Source of the DNA: Auriscalpium vulgare
Taxonomy: Eukaryota > Basidiomycota > Agaricomycetes > Russulales > Auriscalpiaceae
NCBI GenBank assembly: GCA_019915015.1
Contig: JAHBBC010000009.1
Span: 1,240,001-1,304,000 of the forward strand
DNA: 64,000 nt
Direction: 5' to 3'
The notes below the pieces were generated by a model that was given only the letters and a program-made list of their open reading frames with translations, did no database searches and was not told the DNA's origin. Position numbers and translations under genes: made by a program. Shown here piece after piece: positions 9,601-18,911 of the stretch. Each line of letters starts with the position of its first letter. Within the stretch, counting starts at the first letter, position 1.

Positions 9601-10372
9601 AGACTCCCGCGGCGATCTTGGTCTTGATGAGCGCCATGACCTTGTCGTATATCCCTGGCGGAATCGGAATATTTCGCTGAACCCACGGCCGATGCGGAAC
9701 TACTGGTATTGTGACGGGGGGGAAGAAGTCTTCTCGGAAGCGCCCCCGCTCCGAGTCGTCCCAGGCAAATGCCTCGTTTTGTGCGCACATAAACGCATGC
9801 ATGAGCTTCCTTTCTTCCGGCCATAGGAAATCTCCGTCGTGGACTCGGTCAAATTGTTCGCGACGTTCCGCGGTGTACCTTCCCGTGGGTACGAAGTCCG
9901 GTGGCTTCTCTGGGAGCGGCGGCATATCCGCCAGGGGGTCCCCTCTGATCTCTCTGAGGATCCGGAAGTGCTCCGGCAGGTCCGTACGAATGGGCTTTAC
10001 CTTGAGGTGTGCTGGCTTGTAACGCTTCTTCGTGGCCGCAAAGACTTCGCGCTGCATCGCGGTCGGCTGTAGCTCACCTCTGTCCGTTTCCTCCTCTCTT
10101 TCTCTCCCACTCTCGCCGTCTCCCCAGTCTGCCGCCGTCCAAATAAACGTCCCTGCTCTTGCTCGTTCCTCCTCTTCCTCTCCTTCTTCCGCTCGCTTCG
10201 CGAACACTCCCGCGTATTCCTCCGGTAGGTCGCACACTGACAAATAAGCTGACTGCACATCTTCGATTGTAGGCGAGGATTCGAGGTACACCAGGGATTC
10301 CATTCTAAGAGTATCAGGCTTATCGGGCTCGAACCCCACGACCAGCCCTACCTCCTCCTGGTCCTCCAACAA
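6602..10372 (-). CDS. pol: E1 pol: reverse transcriptase, RNase H, integrase
   Basis: About 1,256 residues in the -1 frame relative to gag, overlapping or abutting its stop. The reverse transcriptase carries WFCVVKKDG, LDLYVGYDER and the catalytic FIDD motif near residue 382. The RNase H region starts with VILAVDTS. The integrase has an HHCC finger (GHKGVYATRMM to CHICETR), then D (YADTMHMP), D (VTDNGAPF) and E (NGIVERSH). After it comes a GPY-type segment (GGPYVLADLHGA). There is no chromodomain; the tail is acidic. No stop or frameshift is seen, so the enzyme could be active. The first codon is not a firm ATG, which agrees with expression by frameshifting from gag. Nearest relatives in the window are the E3 and E2 pol genes. 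Confidence 0.93.
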   Translation of the reverse strand: MLEDQEEVGLVVGFEPDKPDTLRMESLVYLESSPTIEDVQSAYLSVCDLPEEYAGVFAKRAEEGEEEEERARAGTFIWTAADWGDGESGREREEETDRGELQPTAMQREVFAATKKRYKPAHLKVKPIRTDLPEHFRILREIRGDPLADMPPLPEKPPDFVPTGRYTAERREQFDRVHDGDFLWPEERKLMHAFMCAQNEAFAWDDSERGRFREDFFPPVTIPVVPHRPWVQRNIPIPPGIYDKVMALIKTKIAAGVYEDSNSSYRSRWFCVVKKDGTSLRIVHSLEPLNAVTIAHSGVPPFPDHLAEQFAGRPCGGILDLYVGYDERRLDEASRDLTTFQTPYGAKRLVTLPMGWTNSVPIFHDDVTFILQPEIPHITVPFIDDVPLKGPDSDYRTEGGGYETIPGNNGIRRFVWEHFNNVNRVVQRMRYCHGTFSGWKSQLCVPEFYVVGHRCTPQGRMADEEKVAKIRNWGPCTDLSDVRAFLGTVGVLRIFIRNFAHRAHALTHLTRKDVPFEWGPEQSRAMEDLKEAVLASPALLPIDYTSEAPVILAVDTSYIAVGFLLSQADPNVPQDRKRRRYSRFGSIALNDREARFSQPKLELYGLFRALRALKVYLIGVRNLTIEVDARYIKGMLENPDLEPSASMNRWIIGILMFHFELVHVPGLFHGPDGLSRRRRQPGDALEQEDDFDDWVDAVYGFAHIVNMVVPKTAQERASRRQDGWTGPGSIPDEHGAGSSQDAIRREEARRSHDEPADVWATTVQMQPAPVQDATYRDVPRSDKAHEADKRLELVRDWLGTLARPADLTDEQFARFARYALQFFKDGDRLFKRHHQGRHQLVLGGDRRIAVLKAAHDDVGHKGVYATRMMLLERFWWPYVDADVAWWVRTCHICETRLVRHSLIPPTVATPANLFAKMYADTMHMPASGGFKYIVQGRCSVTHYPEWRMLRAETADAIAKWIFEDVLCRWGALREVVTDNGAPFVSALESLSHKYGVRHIRISGYNSRANGIVERSHFDVRQALYKAADGNAAKWSTVAYSVFWSDRITIRRRMGCSPYFAVTGTQPLMPLDIIEASYLMPPPESLLSSTDLIARRAMALQKRKAQLRTIHDKVFEARRIAAVKFERDHEATIRDYNFKRGDLVLLRFTRYEKSLDRKMLPRYDGPFVVIGRRKGGPYVLADLHGALFDRPVAEFRVLPYFARTNIALPELPEFLDVPQSRVDELLHEDRQDHDAIHEEEADDPTREDDDKDDEITV

Positions 10373-10377
10373 ATCCT

Positions 10378-13300
10378 CTAGTCGCGGAAACCCTCCACCC
10401 CCTGCTTCTGGGTTCGCGAGATGCGCTTGCGGCCGCGTGGAATAGTGGGGATTGACGCCATGACTCCCGTGTTTGGGTCCGTGATCGTGATTGTCTGCCT
10501 CTCGTCTGCAAAGTTTTGCACGGTACTTCCCGTGAGAACGTCAAAGGGCCTCCCCAGGAGCATGTCGTACGCCGGGTTGCGGATGATATGCACCTGTACG
10601 TATAGCGTTATACCCCCAATCTTCATCGGGACGTTTCTAGCCAGGCCTAGCGACCTATCGCGACTTTTGTTGGCCGATATCATATCCAGGCGAACGTTCG
10701 GATCGTAATGCAGCCCGAGGTAATGGCATACGTCCTCGGACATGGAAATAATCTGCGACCCGGGATCCACGACTGCCTCGATGTGCGCTTGGTTGTCGAC
10801 TAGTGGCAAGATCGAACGGAGGGCCAGCGATTCCTTGGCGACTTCCAACGGCTCAGGGTCTGGTTCCCCTTCTCCTGCTTCTCCTAGATCTCCCATCAGA
10901 ACCTCCACAATGACTTCTCCTACACGCGTCCCCTCGGGCAACTCCGTTGGCTGGTGTCCCAGGGCTTGCAGAAAGGTTTCGGGCATATGGTCCGCGAATC
11001 CCCTCACCACCTTCTCGTCCTCTCCTTCCCCTTCGTCCTGGTCAAAGTCGAACGGAAAGAGCTCTGGTTCGCTTTCCACCATCGCCTGGACTACTGGTAC
11101 TCTTGCCTCGTTTGGGACCCGCTTAGGGGTCACCACGTTGCGAACTTGAGCGCGTACTTCCGGGGCAATGGACATGAGCTCCCTCTGTGTCAAGGTGACC
11201 TCCGCATTCATGGCCCTCTCATAAACCTTACTTGCTATTACGGGGTCGCGGACCGGGGCGACCTTATTGTATGCTGGGTCCGCCTTGCGCTGCCCCGCGC
11301 TTCGTTGGTAACTTGCCGGCCCTATGTACGTCGCGTCGGGCACCTTCGCGAAAGGGTGGATCGGAGGTGTTAACGGCTCCTCACCCGCTGTGGTGTCTTC
11401 GTCGGCCTGCCTTTGTTTGTCTGCGCTATCCCCAGTCTCCCCTGGTCGGTCGACGGCCTCCGGCTCGAAGGAAACCTGCTTCTTGGCTTGCGTAAACGGC
11501 TTCCTCTTCGGAATGACCACCTCTGGAACTCGTCGCGATCTTTCGCGCTCGCCAGGCAGCAGCCCTATTGCCTGGGGAAACTCGCCCGCGTCCAGTGCGG
11601 CCTGCCGGCGTTCCTTCTGAGCTTGCCTTTCCGCTCGGGCCGTCAGGAGCACTGCCATCTCCTGCTGGAGCTCCGTCATTCTGTCTTCGTCGGTCAATTG
11701 CGGCGTCAGTTGGATTAGGCCGGCGACCGTCTGCACTTTGGCCGGCACTGGCTCGTAGTCCATCGTCGTCAGCATCATGGCTTCTGACTGTCCGTGTTGA
11801 TTCCCGGCGTAGTACGCATCCACACGCTGCTTCAGCGGGCCTTCTCCTAGCGGGATAAGTCCTCCACCCTTCAGAACGACCCGGTTGTTGTGGTCCCTAG
11901 ATACGCGACCCGTCGCGATGTAGTCCTGGACCACCATACATTCCCTGACGAAGTGCCCCGTTTGGCCGCAGAAAAGGCATCCTGACGGCCCTCCCTGTCC
12001 GCCTTGATTTCCTTGCGTGGCGCGCGGCTGTTGAGTTCCCGAGGTACCCCCATAACCCCTCTGACCTCCGCCGTTCCCCTGGTTGACGAGCATCCGCGCG
12101 AACTGTTCGGCAACCGCGGCTTTGATTGCTTCTTGAAACTGTTCTATTTTGATTACAGGCTCCGTCGTTGCAACCGCCACTGCCGGTCCTGCGCTGACCG
12201 CTGGTACGATTGAGGGAGTGCCCCTCAGCTCGTACTCTCCTGCCTCTAGCACGTCGGCCATGGGGTACGGTGTTTCTTTATCGTGGTCCGGCAATTTGAT
12301 CTGCAGTCTCGTCGCCACCCTGTTCATGAGGCTGTCCTGGAAAGCGCGAAGGAACGCGATATCGCGCTCACGGGTCGAGATCCTGCTTTTCTTAACCAGG
12401 AAGTCGGTGATCGCGAAGAACTGCCGATAGAATTCGCTGAGCTCGCCGCCGGACGCAATGCCCAGACGGTACCGACTGCCTACGAGCGCGTCCATGTCCG
12501 CGATGGTATACTTGCGGTCCTCATCGGCTCCCGGGTACAGTTTAACAATGGCGTCCTGAAAGTCTTGGTAGGTCTTGGTGGGATCCTTAAACTCCGGCCT
12601 CGCTTCCCACTCCTCAGCCGTCGCGACGTCTAGGTAACGCACTGCATGGCCCTTCTTCGCCGTATCATCCGCTAGTTGAGCCCGGGCAAAGAGATGGTTC
12701 AGCTCGTCGAAGTAACGCGGTAACTCGCGGGCCTTCTGATTGAAAGACGGTGCGTTGCGGTCCCCGCGGGTAGGCATTGCGACTGGCGCGACGTTGGGCT
12801 GAGGCGGTATTGCCTGTTGTCCGCCGCCTCCCCCTCCTCCACCGCCTCCGCCTCCGCCGCCGCCTCCTCCACCCGTTCCTGTTCCTTGTTGCTGTGTACT
12901 CATTCCTGACTGTGTTGGCAACTTTGGGTTGCTGGGGTTCGAACGGCTTGATGGAGCTTCTTGGGGATTGTTGCTAGCTTCCGCGACGTTTCGCGAAGTC
13001 CTATCTTGTAAGGAAACGGCCCGTCCCCATCCCGGACTGACCCGTTCGTTCCTCGAGCATTCCCCTTCCGGATCATGCCGTGTGTGATGGTCGCTATCGC
13101 CACCATCAGAATTCAGAAGCAAACCTTCTAGTCCCTCGATCGTGACGCGATCCCCTCCTGTGATCAGGGACCTAGGGTCCTCTCCGGCGCGTCGGATCTC
13201 CCTACTGAGGGTCGGTCCATGCGGATCCTCTTCTTCTGATGGCAGACTTGATAGCGATGAGACTTCCCCCTGTTCGTCTTGTGGTTCCTCGATTTCTGCC

Positions 13301-13401
13301 TCTATGGCCGCCTGTCGCGACGTATTGCGAGCGTCCGCCCTCGTGGTCCTCTGCGGCTGTGTTCGCGTTGGGAGGTGGGCTATCTTGGGTTTCGGCGCCA
13401 T
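10378..13401 (-). CDS. gag: E1 gag with C-terminal aspartic protease
   Basis: ATG at 13401, 1,007 residues. The N-terminal third is charged and disordered and includes a run of about 20 glycines encoded by a GGN microsatellite near 12826-12870. A capsid-like helical region follows (ELPRYFDELNHLFARAQL onward). One zinc knuckle, C-x2-C-x4-H-x4-C (CLFCGQTGHFVREC), lies near residue 475. The protease begins at VDNQAHIEAVVDPGSQ, with D-P-G at about residue 879 in place of the usual D-T/S-G, and ends with LLGRPFDVL. E2 and E3 share the DPG. The stop overlaps the conserved gag-pol junction motif. The 90-bp leader to the LTR holds the primer-binding site. Confidence 0.92.
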   Translation of the reverse strand: MAPKPKIAHLPTRTQPQRTTRADARNTSRQAAIEAEIEEPQDEQGEVSSLSSLPSEEEDPHGPTLSREIRRAGEDPRSLITGGDRVTIEGLEGLLLNSDGGDSDHHTRHDPEGECSRNERVSPGWGRAVSLQDRTSRNVAEASNNPQEAPSSRSNPSNPKLPTQSGMSTQQQGTGTGGGGGGGGGGGGGGGGGGQQAIPPQPNVAPVAMPTRGDRNAPSFNQKARELPRYFDELNHLFARAQLADDTAKKGHAVRYLDVATAEEWEARPEFKDPTKTYQDFQDAIVKLYPGADEDRKYTIADMDALVGSRYRLGIASGGELSEFYRQFFAITDFLVKKSRISTRERDIAFLRAFQDSLMNRVATRLQIKLPDHDKETPYPMADVLEAGEYELRGTPSIVPAVSAGPAVAVATTEPVIKIEQFQEAIKAAVAEQFARMLVNQGNGGGQRGYGGTSGTQQPRATQGNQGGQGGPSGCLFCGQTGHFVRECMVVQDYIATGRVSRDHNNRVVLKGGGLIPLGEGPLKQRVDAYYAGNQHGQSEAMMLTTMDYEPVPAKVQTVAGLIQLTPQLTDEDRMTELQQEMAVLLTARAERQAQKERRQAALDAGEFPQAIGLLPGERERSRRVPEVVIPKRKPFTQAKKQVSFEPEAVDRPGETGDSADKQRQADEDTTAGEEPLTPPIHPFAKVPDATYIGPASYQRSAGQRKADPAYNKVAPVRDPVIASKVYERAMNAEVTLTQRELMSIAPEVRAQVRNVVTPKRVPNEARVPVVQAMVESEPELFPFDFDQDEGEGEDEKVVRGFADHMPETFLQALGHQPTELPEGTRVGEVIVEVLMGDLGEAGEGEPDPEPLEVAKESLALRSILPLVDNQAHIEAVVDPGSQIISMSEDVCHYLGLHYDPNVRLDMISANKSRDRSLGLARNVPMKIGGITLYVQVHIIRNPAYDMLLGRPFDVLTGSTVQNFADERQTITITDPNTGVMASIPTIPRGRKRISRTQKQGVEGFRD

Positions 13402-13470
13402 GTTGATCAGCGACCGGGTGCCGTCTACGAGGCTGATTTTAAAGCTCGAACACGATCGTCATCACCATAC

Positions 13471-13488
13471 CCCTCGCGGTGGGCTCCA
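13471..13488 (-). promoter_or_regulatory. E1 primer-binding site
   Basis: On the minus strand TGGAGCCCACCGCGAGGG starts 3 nt after the LTR. The same sequence follows the LTRs of E2 (50135-50153) and E3 (52890-52908). The implied primer tRNA would end in CTCCA, i.e. have U at the discriminator position, which hints at tRNA-Cys. Confidence 0.75.
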
Positions 13489-13491
13489 AAA

Positions 13492-14149
13492 TGATACGCT
13501 ATCACCCGGGACGGACCCTAGCGGGGCGTGCGGCGAGTGCCTCACAGGGACAACAACCACCAACACTGCCTCCTATACGTTGCGATCCAGTCCGGGTGAC
13601 TAGTCTTGCTGAGGGGGGAAGGTGTTCGTGTCGCTGTTGCGCTTCGTGCCCTCCCCGCGGTCGTGCGGGGCCACCTCCTACCGCCTAAACACCAAACTAA
13701 ACACTCACCTGCCTGGGGATGCCCTCTACGGGATCCTCCTCCGAGTGCTTCGCACCCGTGTGCGAAGCGTCCGCCTATGGGCCGTCGCACCCCCTCTTGC
13801 CTGTCCGCCTGCCTACCTGTTCCCACATCGGTGGGGTCCTTCCTTCCTAAGTCTGGTAGCGCCTCAGGCTACAGTTTCTGTGAGGTAAAGGGTGTGGGTG
13901 GCTTGCGCCGCCCACAGGTTGATTGGGTTGCTACGTCTCGCGCAGCTCCCTAAGTAGTGGCTCTACCTACGTCGCTAAGCCCTCCCGATCTAGCCCGTTC
14001 CGGTGATCCGTTCCGTCGCCAGTCCCGGTTGCTCCTGGGTCGCCGGACCACGTTCCCATCACCCCCGCTCCCGCGACCCTGCGCCTCGCATGCTGCTTCC
14101 CCGTCTCGCGACGTCTCGCTACACGCTTGCCCGCGGCCTGAACCTATCA
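13492..14149 (-). repeat. E1 5' LTR
   Basis: 658-bp copy of 595-1252 with the same TG...CA ends. It is followed by GCGC at 14150 and then by satellite. Confidence 0.95.
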
Positions 14150-14153
14150 GCGC
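14150..14153. repeat. Target-site duplication of E1, right copy (GCGC)
   Basis: Matches 591-594. Confidence 0.85.
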
Positions 14154-17100
14154 TATTCTTCTCCTTGAAAGAACTGATTCCCAATGTGGAATCAGAACAG
14201 GATATGCTTCAAGAGATGTGTAGGGTGCCTAGGTCGAAAATGTACGAACCTTCAGGAAGTTGTAGACACCCTTCAAGAAAATGTATGGACCCTTCAAAGG
14301 TTTGTAGTCGCCCTTCATGATGCACAGGCAGGGCAGTTCGCGATCTTTAATTCGTCTGGACCGCAAATGAAAAGTAATCTTTCTTTATTTCGGTGAGCTC
14401 AAATTTATTTTATATTGCACCTGCCCAGAAGCCAATAGAGCTGTCAATATTCAAATGTTGATATATGTCGCACTCAATAGCACTCAGCCTCTGAGCTGAC
14501 CCAGCAACATTGAGTCTTTTAATATGTATTGTGCTCAGAAAGAATTTAATAATGCTCCGGAAAAACGCGGGTGAGCCTCGGGTGAACCCGTAAAGTGTAC
14601 TTTACTTCGGACTCCGACGCGCTATTCTTCTCCTTGAAAGAACTGATTCCCAATGTGGAATCAGAACAGGATATGCTTCAAGAGATGTGTAGGGTGCCTA
14701 GGTCGAAAATGTACGAACCTTCAGGAAGTTGTAGACACCCTTCAAGAAAATGTATGGACCCTTCAAAGGTTTGTAGTCGCCCTTCATGATGCACAGGCAG
14801 GGCAGTTCGCGATCTTTAATTCGTCTGGACCGCAAATGAAAAGTAATCTTTCTTTATTTCGGTGAGCTCAAATTTATTTTATATTGCACCTGCCCAGAAG
14901 CCAATAGAGCTGTCAATATTCAAATGTTGATATATGTCGCACTCAATAGCACTCAGCCTCTGAGCTGACCCAGCAACATTGAGTCTTTTAATATGTATTG
15001 TGCTCAGAAAGAATTTAATAATGCTCCGGAAAAACGCGGGTGAGCCTCGGGTGAACCCGTAAAGTGTACTTTACTTCGGACTCCGACGCGCTATTCTTCT
15101 CCTTGAAAGAACTGATTCCCAATGTGGAATCAGAACAGGATATGCTTCAAGAGATGTGTAGGGTGCCTAGGTCGAAAATGTACGAACCTTCAGGAAGTTG
15201 TAGACACCCTTCAAGAAAATGTATGGACCCTTCAAAGGTTTGTAGTCGCCCTTCATGATGCACAGGCAGGGCAGTTCGCGATCTTTAATTCGTCTGGACC
15301 GCAAATGAAAAGTAATCTTTCTTTATTTCGGTGAGCTCAAATTTATTTTATATTGCACCTGCCCAGAAGCCAATAGAGCTGTCAATATTCAAATGTTGAT
15401 ATATGTCGCACTCAATAGCACTCAGCCTCTGAGCTGACCCAGCAACATTGAGTCTTTTAATATGTATTGTGCTCAGAAAGAATTTAATAATGCTCCGGAA
15501 AAACGCGGGTGAGCCTCGGGTGAACCCGTAAAGTGTACTTTACTTCGGACTCCGACGCGCTATTCTTCTCCTTGAAAGAACTGATTCCCAATGTGGAATC
15601 AGAACAGGATATGCTTCAAGAGATGTGTAGGGTGCCTAGGTCGAAAATGTACGAACCTTCAGGAAGTTGTAGACACCCTTCAAGAAAATGTATGGACCCT
15701 TCAAAGGTTTGTAGTCGCCCTTCATGATGCACAGGCAGGGCAGTTCGCGATCTTTAATTCGTCTGGACCGCAAATGAAAAGTAATCTTTCTTTATTTCGG
15801 TGAGCTCAAATTTATTTTATATTGCACCTGCCCAGAAGCCAATAGAGCTGTCAATATTCAAATGTTGATATATGTCGCACTCAATAGCACTCAGCCTCTG
15901 AGCTGACCCAGCAACATTGAGTCTTTTAATATGTATTGTGCTCAGAAAGAATTTAATAATGCTCCGGAAAAACGCGGGTGAGCCTCGGGTGAACCCGTAA
16001 AGTGTACTTTACTTCGGACTCCGACGCGCTATTCTTCTCCTTGAAAGAACTGATTCCCAATGTGGAATCAGAACAGGATATGCTTCAAGAGATGTGTAGG
16101 GTGCCTAGGTCGAAAATGTACGAACCTTCAGGAAGTTGTAGACACCCTTCAAGAAAATGTATGGACCCTTCAAAGGTTTGTAGTCGCCCTTCATGATGCA
16201 CAGGCAGGGCAGTTCGCGATCTTTAATTCGTCTGGACCGCAAATGAAAAGTAATCTTTCTTTATTTCGGTGAGCTCAAATTTATTTTATATTGCACCTGC
16301 CCAGAAGCCAATAGAGCTGTCAATATTCAAATGTTGATATATGTCGCACTCAATAGCACTCAGCCTCTGAGCTGACCCAGCAACATTGAGTCTTTTAATA
16401 TGTATTGTGCTCAGAAAGAATTTAATAATGCTCCGGAAAAACGCGGGTGAGCCTCGGGTGAACCCGTAAAGTGTACTTTACTTCGGACTCCGACGCGCTA
16501 TTCTTCTCCTTGAAAGAACTGATTCCCAATGTGGAATCAGAACAGGATATGCTTCAAGAGATGTGTAGGGTGCCTAGGTCGAAAATGTACGAACCTTCAG
16601 GAAGTTGTAGACACCCTTCAAGAAAATGTATGGACCCTTCAAAGGTTTGTAGTCGCCCTTCATGATGCACAGGCAGGGCAGTTCGCGATCTTTAATTCGT
16701 CTGGACCGCAAATGAAAAGTAATCTTTCTTTATTTCGGTGAGCTCAAATTTATTTTATATTGCACCTGCCCAGAAGCCAATAGAGCTGTCAATATTCAAA
16801 TGTTGATATATGTCGCACTCAATAGCACTCAGCCTCTGAGCTGACCCAGCAACATTGAGTCTTTTAATATGTATTGTGCTCAGAAAGAATTTAATAATGC
16901 TCCGGAAAAACGCGGGTGAGCCTCGGGTGAACCCGTAAAGTGTACTTTACTTCGGACTCCGACGCGCTATTCTTCTCCTTGAAAGAACTGATTCCCAATG
17001 TGGAATCAGAACAGGATATGCTTCAAGAGATGTGTAGGGTGCCTAGGTCGAAAATGTACGAACCTTCAGGAAGTTGTAGACACCCTTCAAGAAAATGTAT

Positions 17101-18555
17101 GGACCCTTCAAAGGTTTGTAGTCGCCCTTCATGATGCACAGGCAGGGCAGTTCGCGATCTTTAATTCGTCTGGACCGCAAATGAAAAGTAATCTTTCTTT
17201 ATTTCGGTGAGCTCAAATTTATTTTATATTGCACCTGCCCAGAAGCCAATAGAGCTGTCAATATTCAAATGTTGATATATGTCGCACTCAATAGCACTCA
17301 GCCTCTGAGCTGACCCAGCAACATTGAGTCTTTTAATATGTATTGTGCTCAGAAAGAATTTAATAATGCTCCGGAAAAACGCGGGTGAGCCTCGGGTGAA
17401 CCCGTAAAGTGTACTTTACTTCGGACTCCGACGCGCTATTCTTCTCCTTGAAAGAACTGATTCCCAATGTGGAATCAGAACAGGATATGCTTCAAGAGAT
17501 GTGTAGGGTGCCTAGGTCGAAAATGTACGAACCTTCAGGAAGTTGTAGACACCCTTCAAGAAAATGTATGGACCCTTCAAAGGTTTGTAGTCGCCCTTCA
17601 TGATGCACAGGCAGGGCAGTTCGCGATCTTTAATTCGTCTGGACCGCAAATGAAAAGTAATCTTTCTTTATTTCGGTGAGCTCAAATTTATTTTATATTG
17701 CACCTGCCCAGAAGCCAATAGAGCTGTCAATATTCAAATGTTGATATATGTCGCACTCAATAGCACTCAGCCTCTGAGCTGACCCAGCAACATTGAGTCT
17801 TTTAATATGTATTGTGCTCAGAAAGAATTTAATAATGCTCCGGAAAAACGCGGGTGAGCCTCGGGTGAACCCGTAAAGTGTACTTTACTTCGGACTCCGA
17901 CGCGCTATTCTTCTCCTTGAAAGAACTGATTCCCAATGTGGAATCAGAACAGGATATGCTTCAAGAGATGTGTAGGGTGCCTAGGTCGAAAATGTACGAA
18001 CCTTCAGGAAGTTGTAGACACCCTTCAAGAAAATGTATGGACCCTTCAAAGGTTTGTAGTCGCCCTTCATGATGCACAGGCAGGGCAGTTCGCGATCTTT
18101 AATTCGTCTGGACCGCAAATGAAAAGTAATCTTTCTTTATTTCGGTGAGCTCAAATTTATTTTATATTGCACCTGCCCAGAAGCCAATAGAGCTGTCAAT
18201 ATTCAAATGTTGATATATGTCGCACTCAATAGCACTCAGCCTCTGAGCTGACCCAGCAACATTGAGTCTTTTAATATGTATTGTGCTCAGAAAGAATTTA
18301 ATAATGCTCCGGAAAAACGCGGGTGAGCCTCGGGTGAACCCGTAAAGTGTACTTTACTTCGGACTCCGACGCGCTATTCTTCTCCTTGAAAGAACTGATT
18401 CCCAATGTGGAATCAGAACAGGATATGCTTCAAGAGATGTGTAGGGTGCCTAGGTCGAAAATGTACGAACCTTCAGGAAGTTGTAGACACCCTTCAAGAA
18501 AATGTATGGACCCTTCAAAGGTTTGTAGTCGCCCTTCATGATGCACAGGCAGGGC

Positions 18556-18557
18556 AG
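18556..18557. repeat. Target-site duplication of the Plavaka element, left copy (AG)
   Basis: AG here and at 43182-43183. Removing the element and one AG restores the satellite sequence GGGCAGTTCGCG. Confidence 0.75.
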
Positions 18558-18584
18558 CATCTGGAAACCCACTCCCCCATAATT
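18558..18584 (+). repeat. Plavaka left terminal inverted repeat
   Basis: Starts CATCTGGAAACCC and matches the reverse complement of 43155-43181 at 26 of 27 positions. Confidence 0.9.
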
Positions 18585-18911
18585 TATACTTATTTAGCCT
18601 GATTTACTCAAAATAATGCTAATATGTGCAAAATCCTCATTATCATTATTATTACCCATCCCCCCCCTTCAAAAAGATGTAATTTAGGATATTTTATAGA
18701 AATTTACACAGTAGCCTAGCCTGTATCATCATTGTGCATATTACAGATTAGTTCAAATATTACCATAATATTACTCTCATGTGAGCCAGACATTGGACTA
18801 ATATTGTCCGCAAGGGGCACAGGTTAAACAATGAGGGGAGGATTATATTCTCTAATATTTGAGTAAAAAGTCAAGCATGTAGGAGGCTAATAACTGAAAA
18901 AAGCGCAGGCA
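18585..18911. other. AT-rich left subterminal region of the Plavaka element
   Basis: 327 bp without a gene. It includes a C8 run and several CTAATAT-like words (near 18617, 18797 and 18855), candidates for subterminal transposase-binding repeats. No matching set was seen on the right side. Confidence 0.5.

Larger units (their letters stand above)
595..14149 (-). mobile_element. E1: complete Ty3/gypsy LTR retrotransposon with an antisense gene cassette
   Basis: A 13,555-bp element in minus orientation: 5' LTR 13492-14149, primer-binding site, gag-protease, pol in the -1 frame, then a 5.3-kb region holding three intron-containing genes on the opposite strand, a polypurine tract and the 3' LTR 595-1252. 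It is flanked by GCGC and lies inside the satellite. Both LTRs are 658 bp with TGATA/TATCA ends and appear identical, so the insertion is probably recent. The gag-pol layout, a reverse transcriptase with F-I-D-D in place of Y-x-D-D, and the absence of a chromodomain are shared with E2 and E3. Confidence 0.95.
14150..18557. repeat. 469-bp satellite, middle block (about 9.4 units)
   Basis: Head-to-tail 469-bp units that appear identical wherever compared. Each unit contains an internal 21-bp periodicity (four segments beginning CCTTCA). In one frame these read as leucine-spaced heptads (LQEVVDT, LQENVWT, LQRFVVA), suggesting that part of the unit derives from a coiled-coil coding sequence. The block ends where the Plavaka terminal repeat begins. 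Confidence 0.97.

Noticed and set aside
12826..12872. Possible regulatory GC tract in E1 gag
   Set aside because: It is a trinucleotide run encoding polyglycine in frame.
14150..18557. CRISPR-like array
   Set aside because: The repeats are contiguous 469-bp units with no spacers, in a eukaryotic context.
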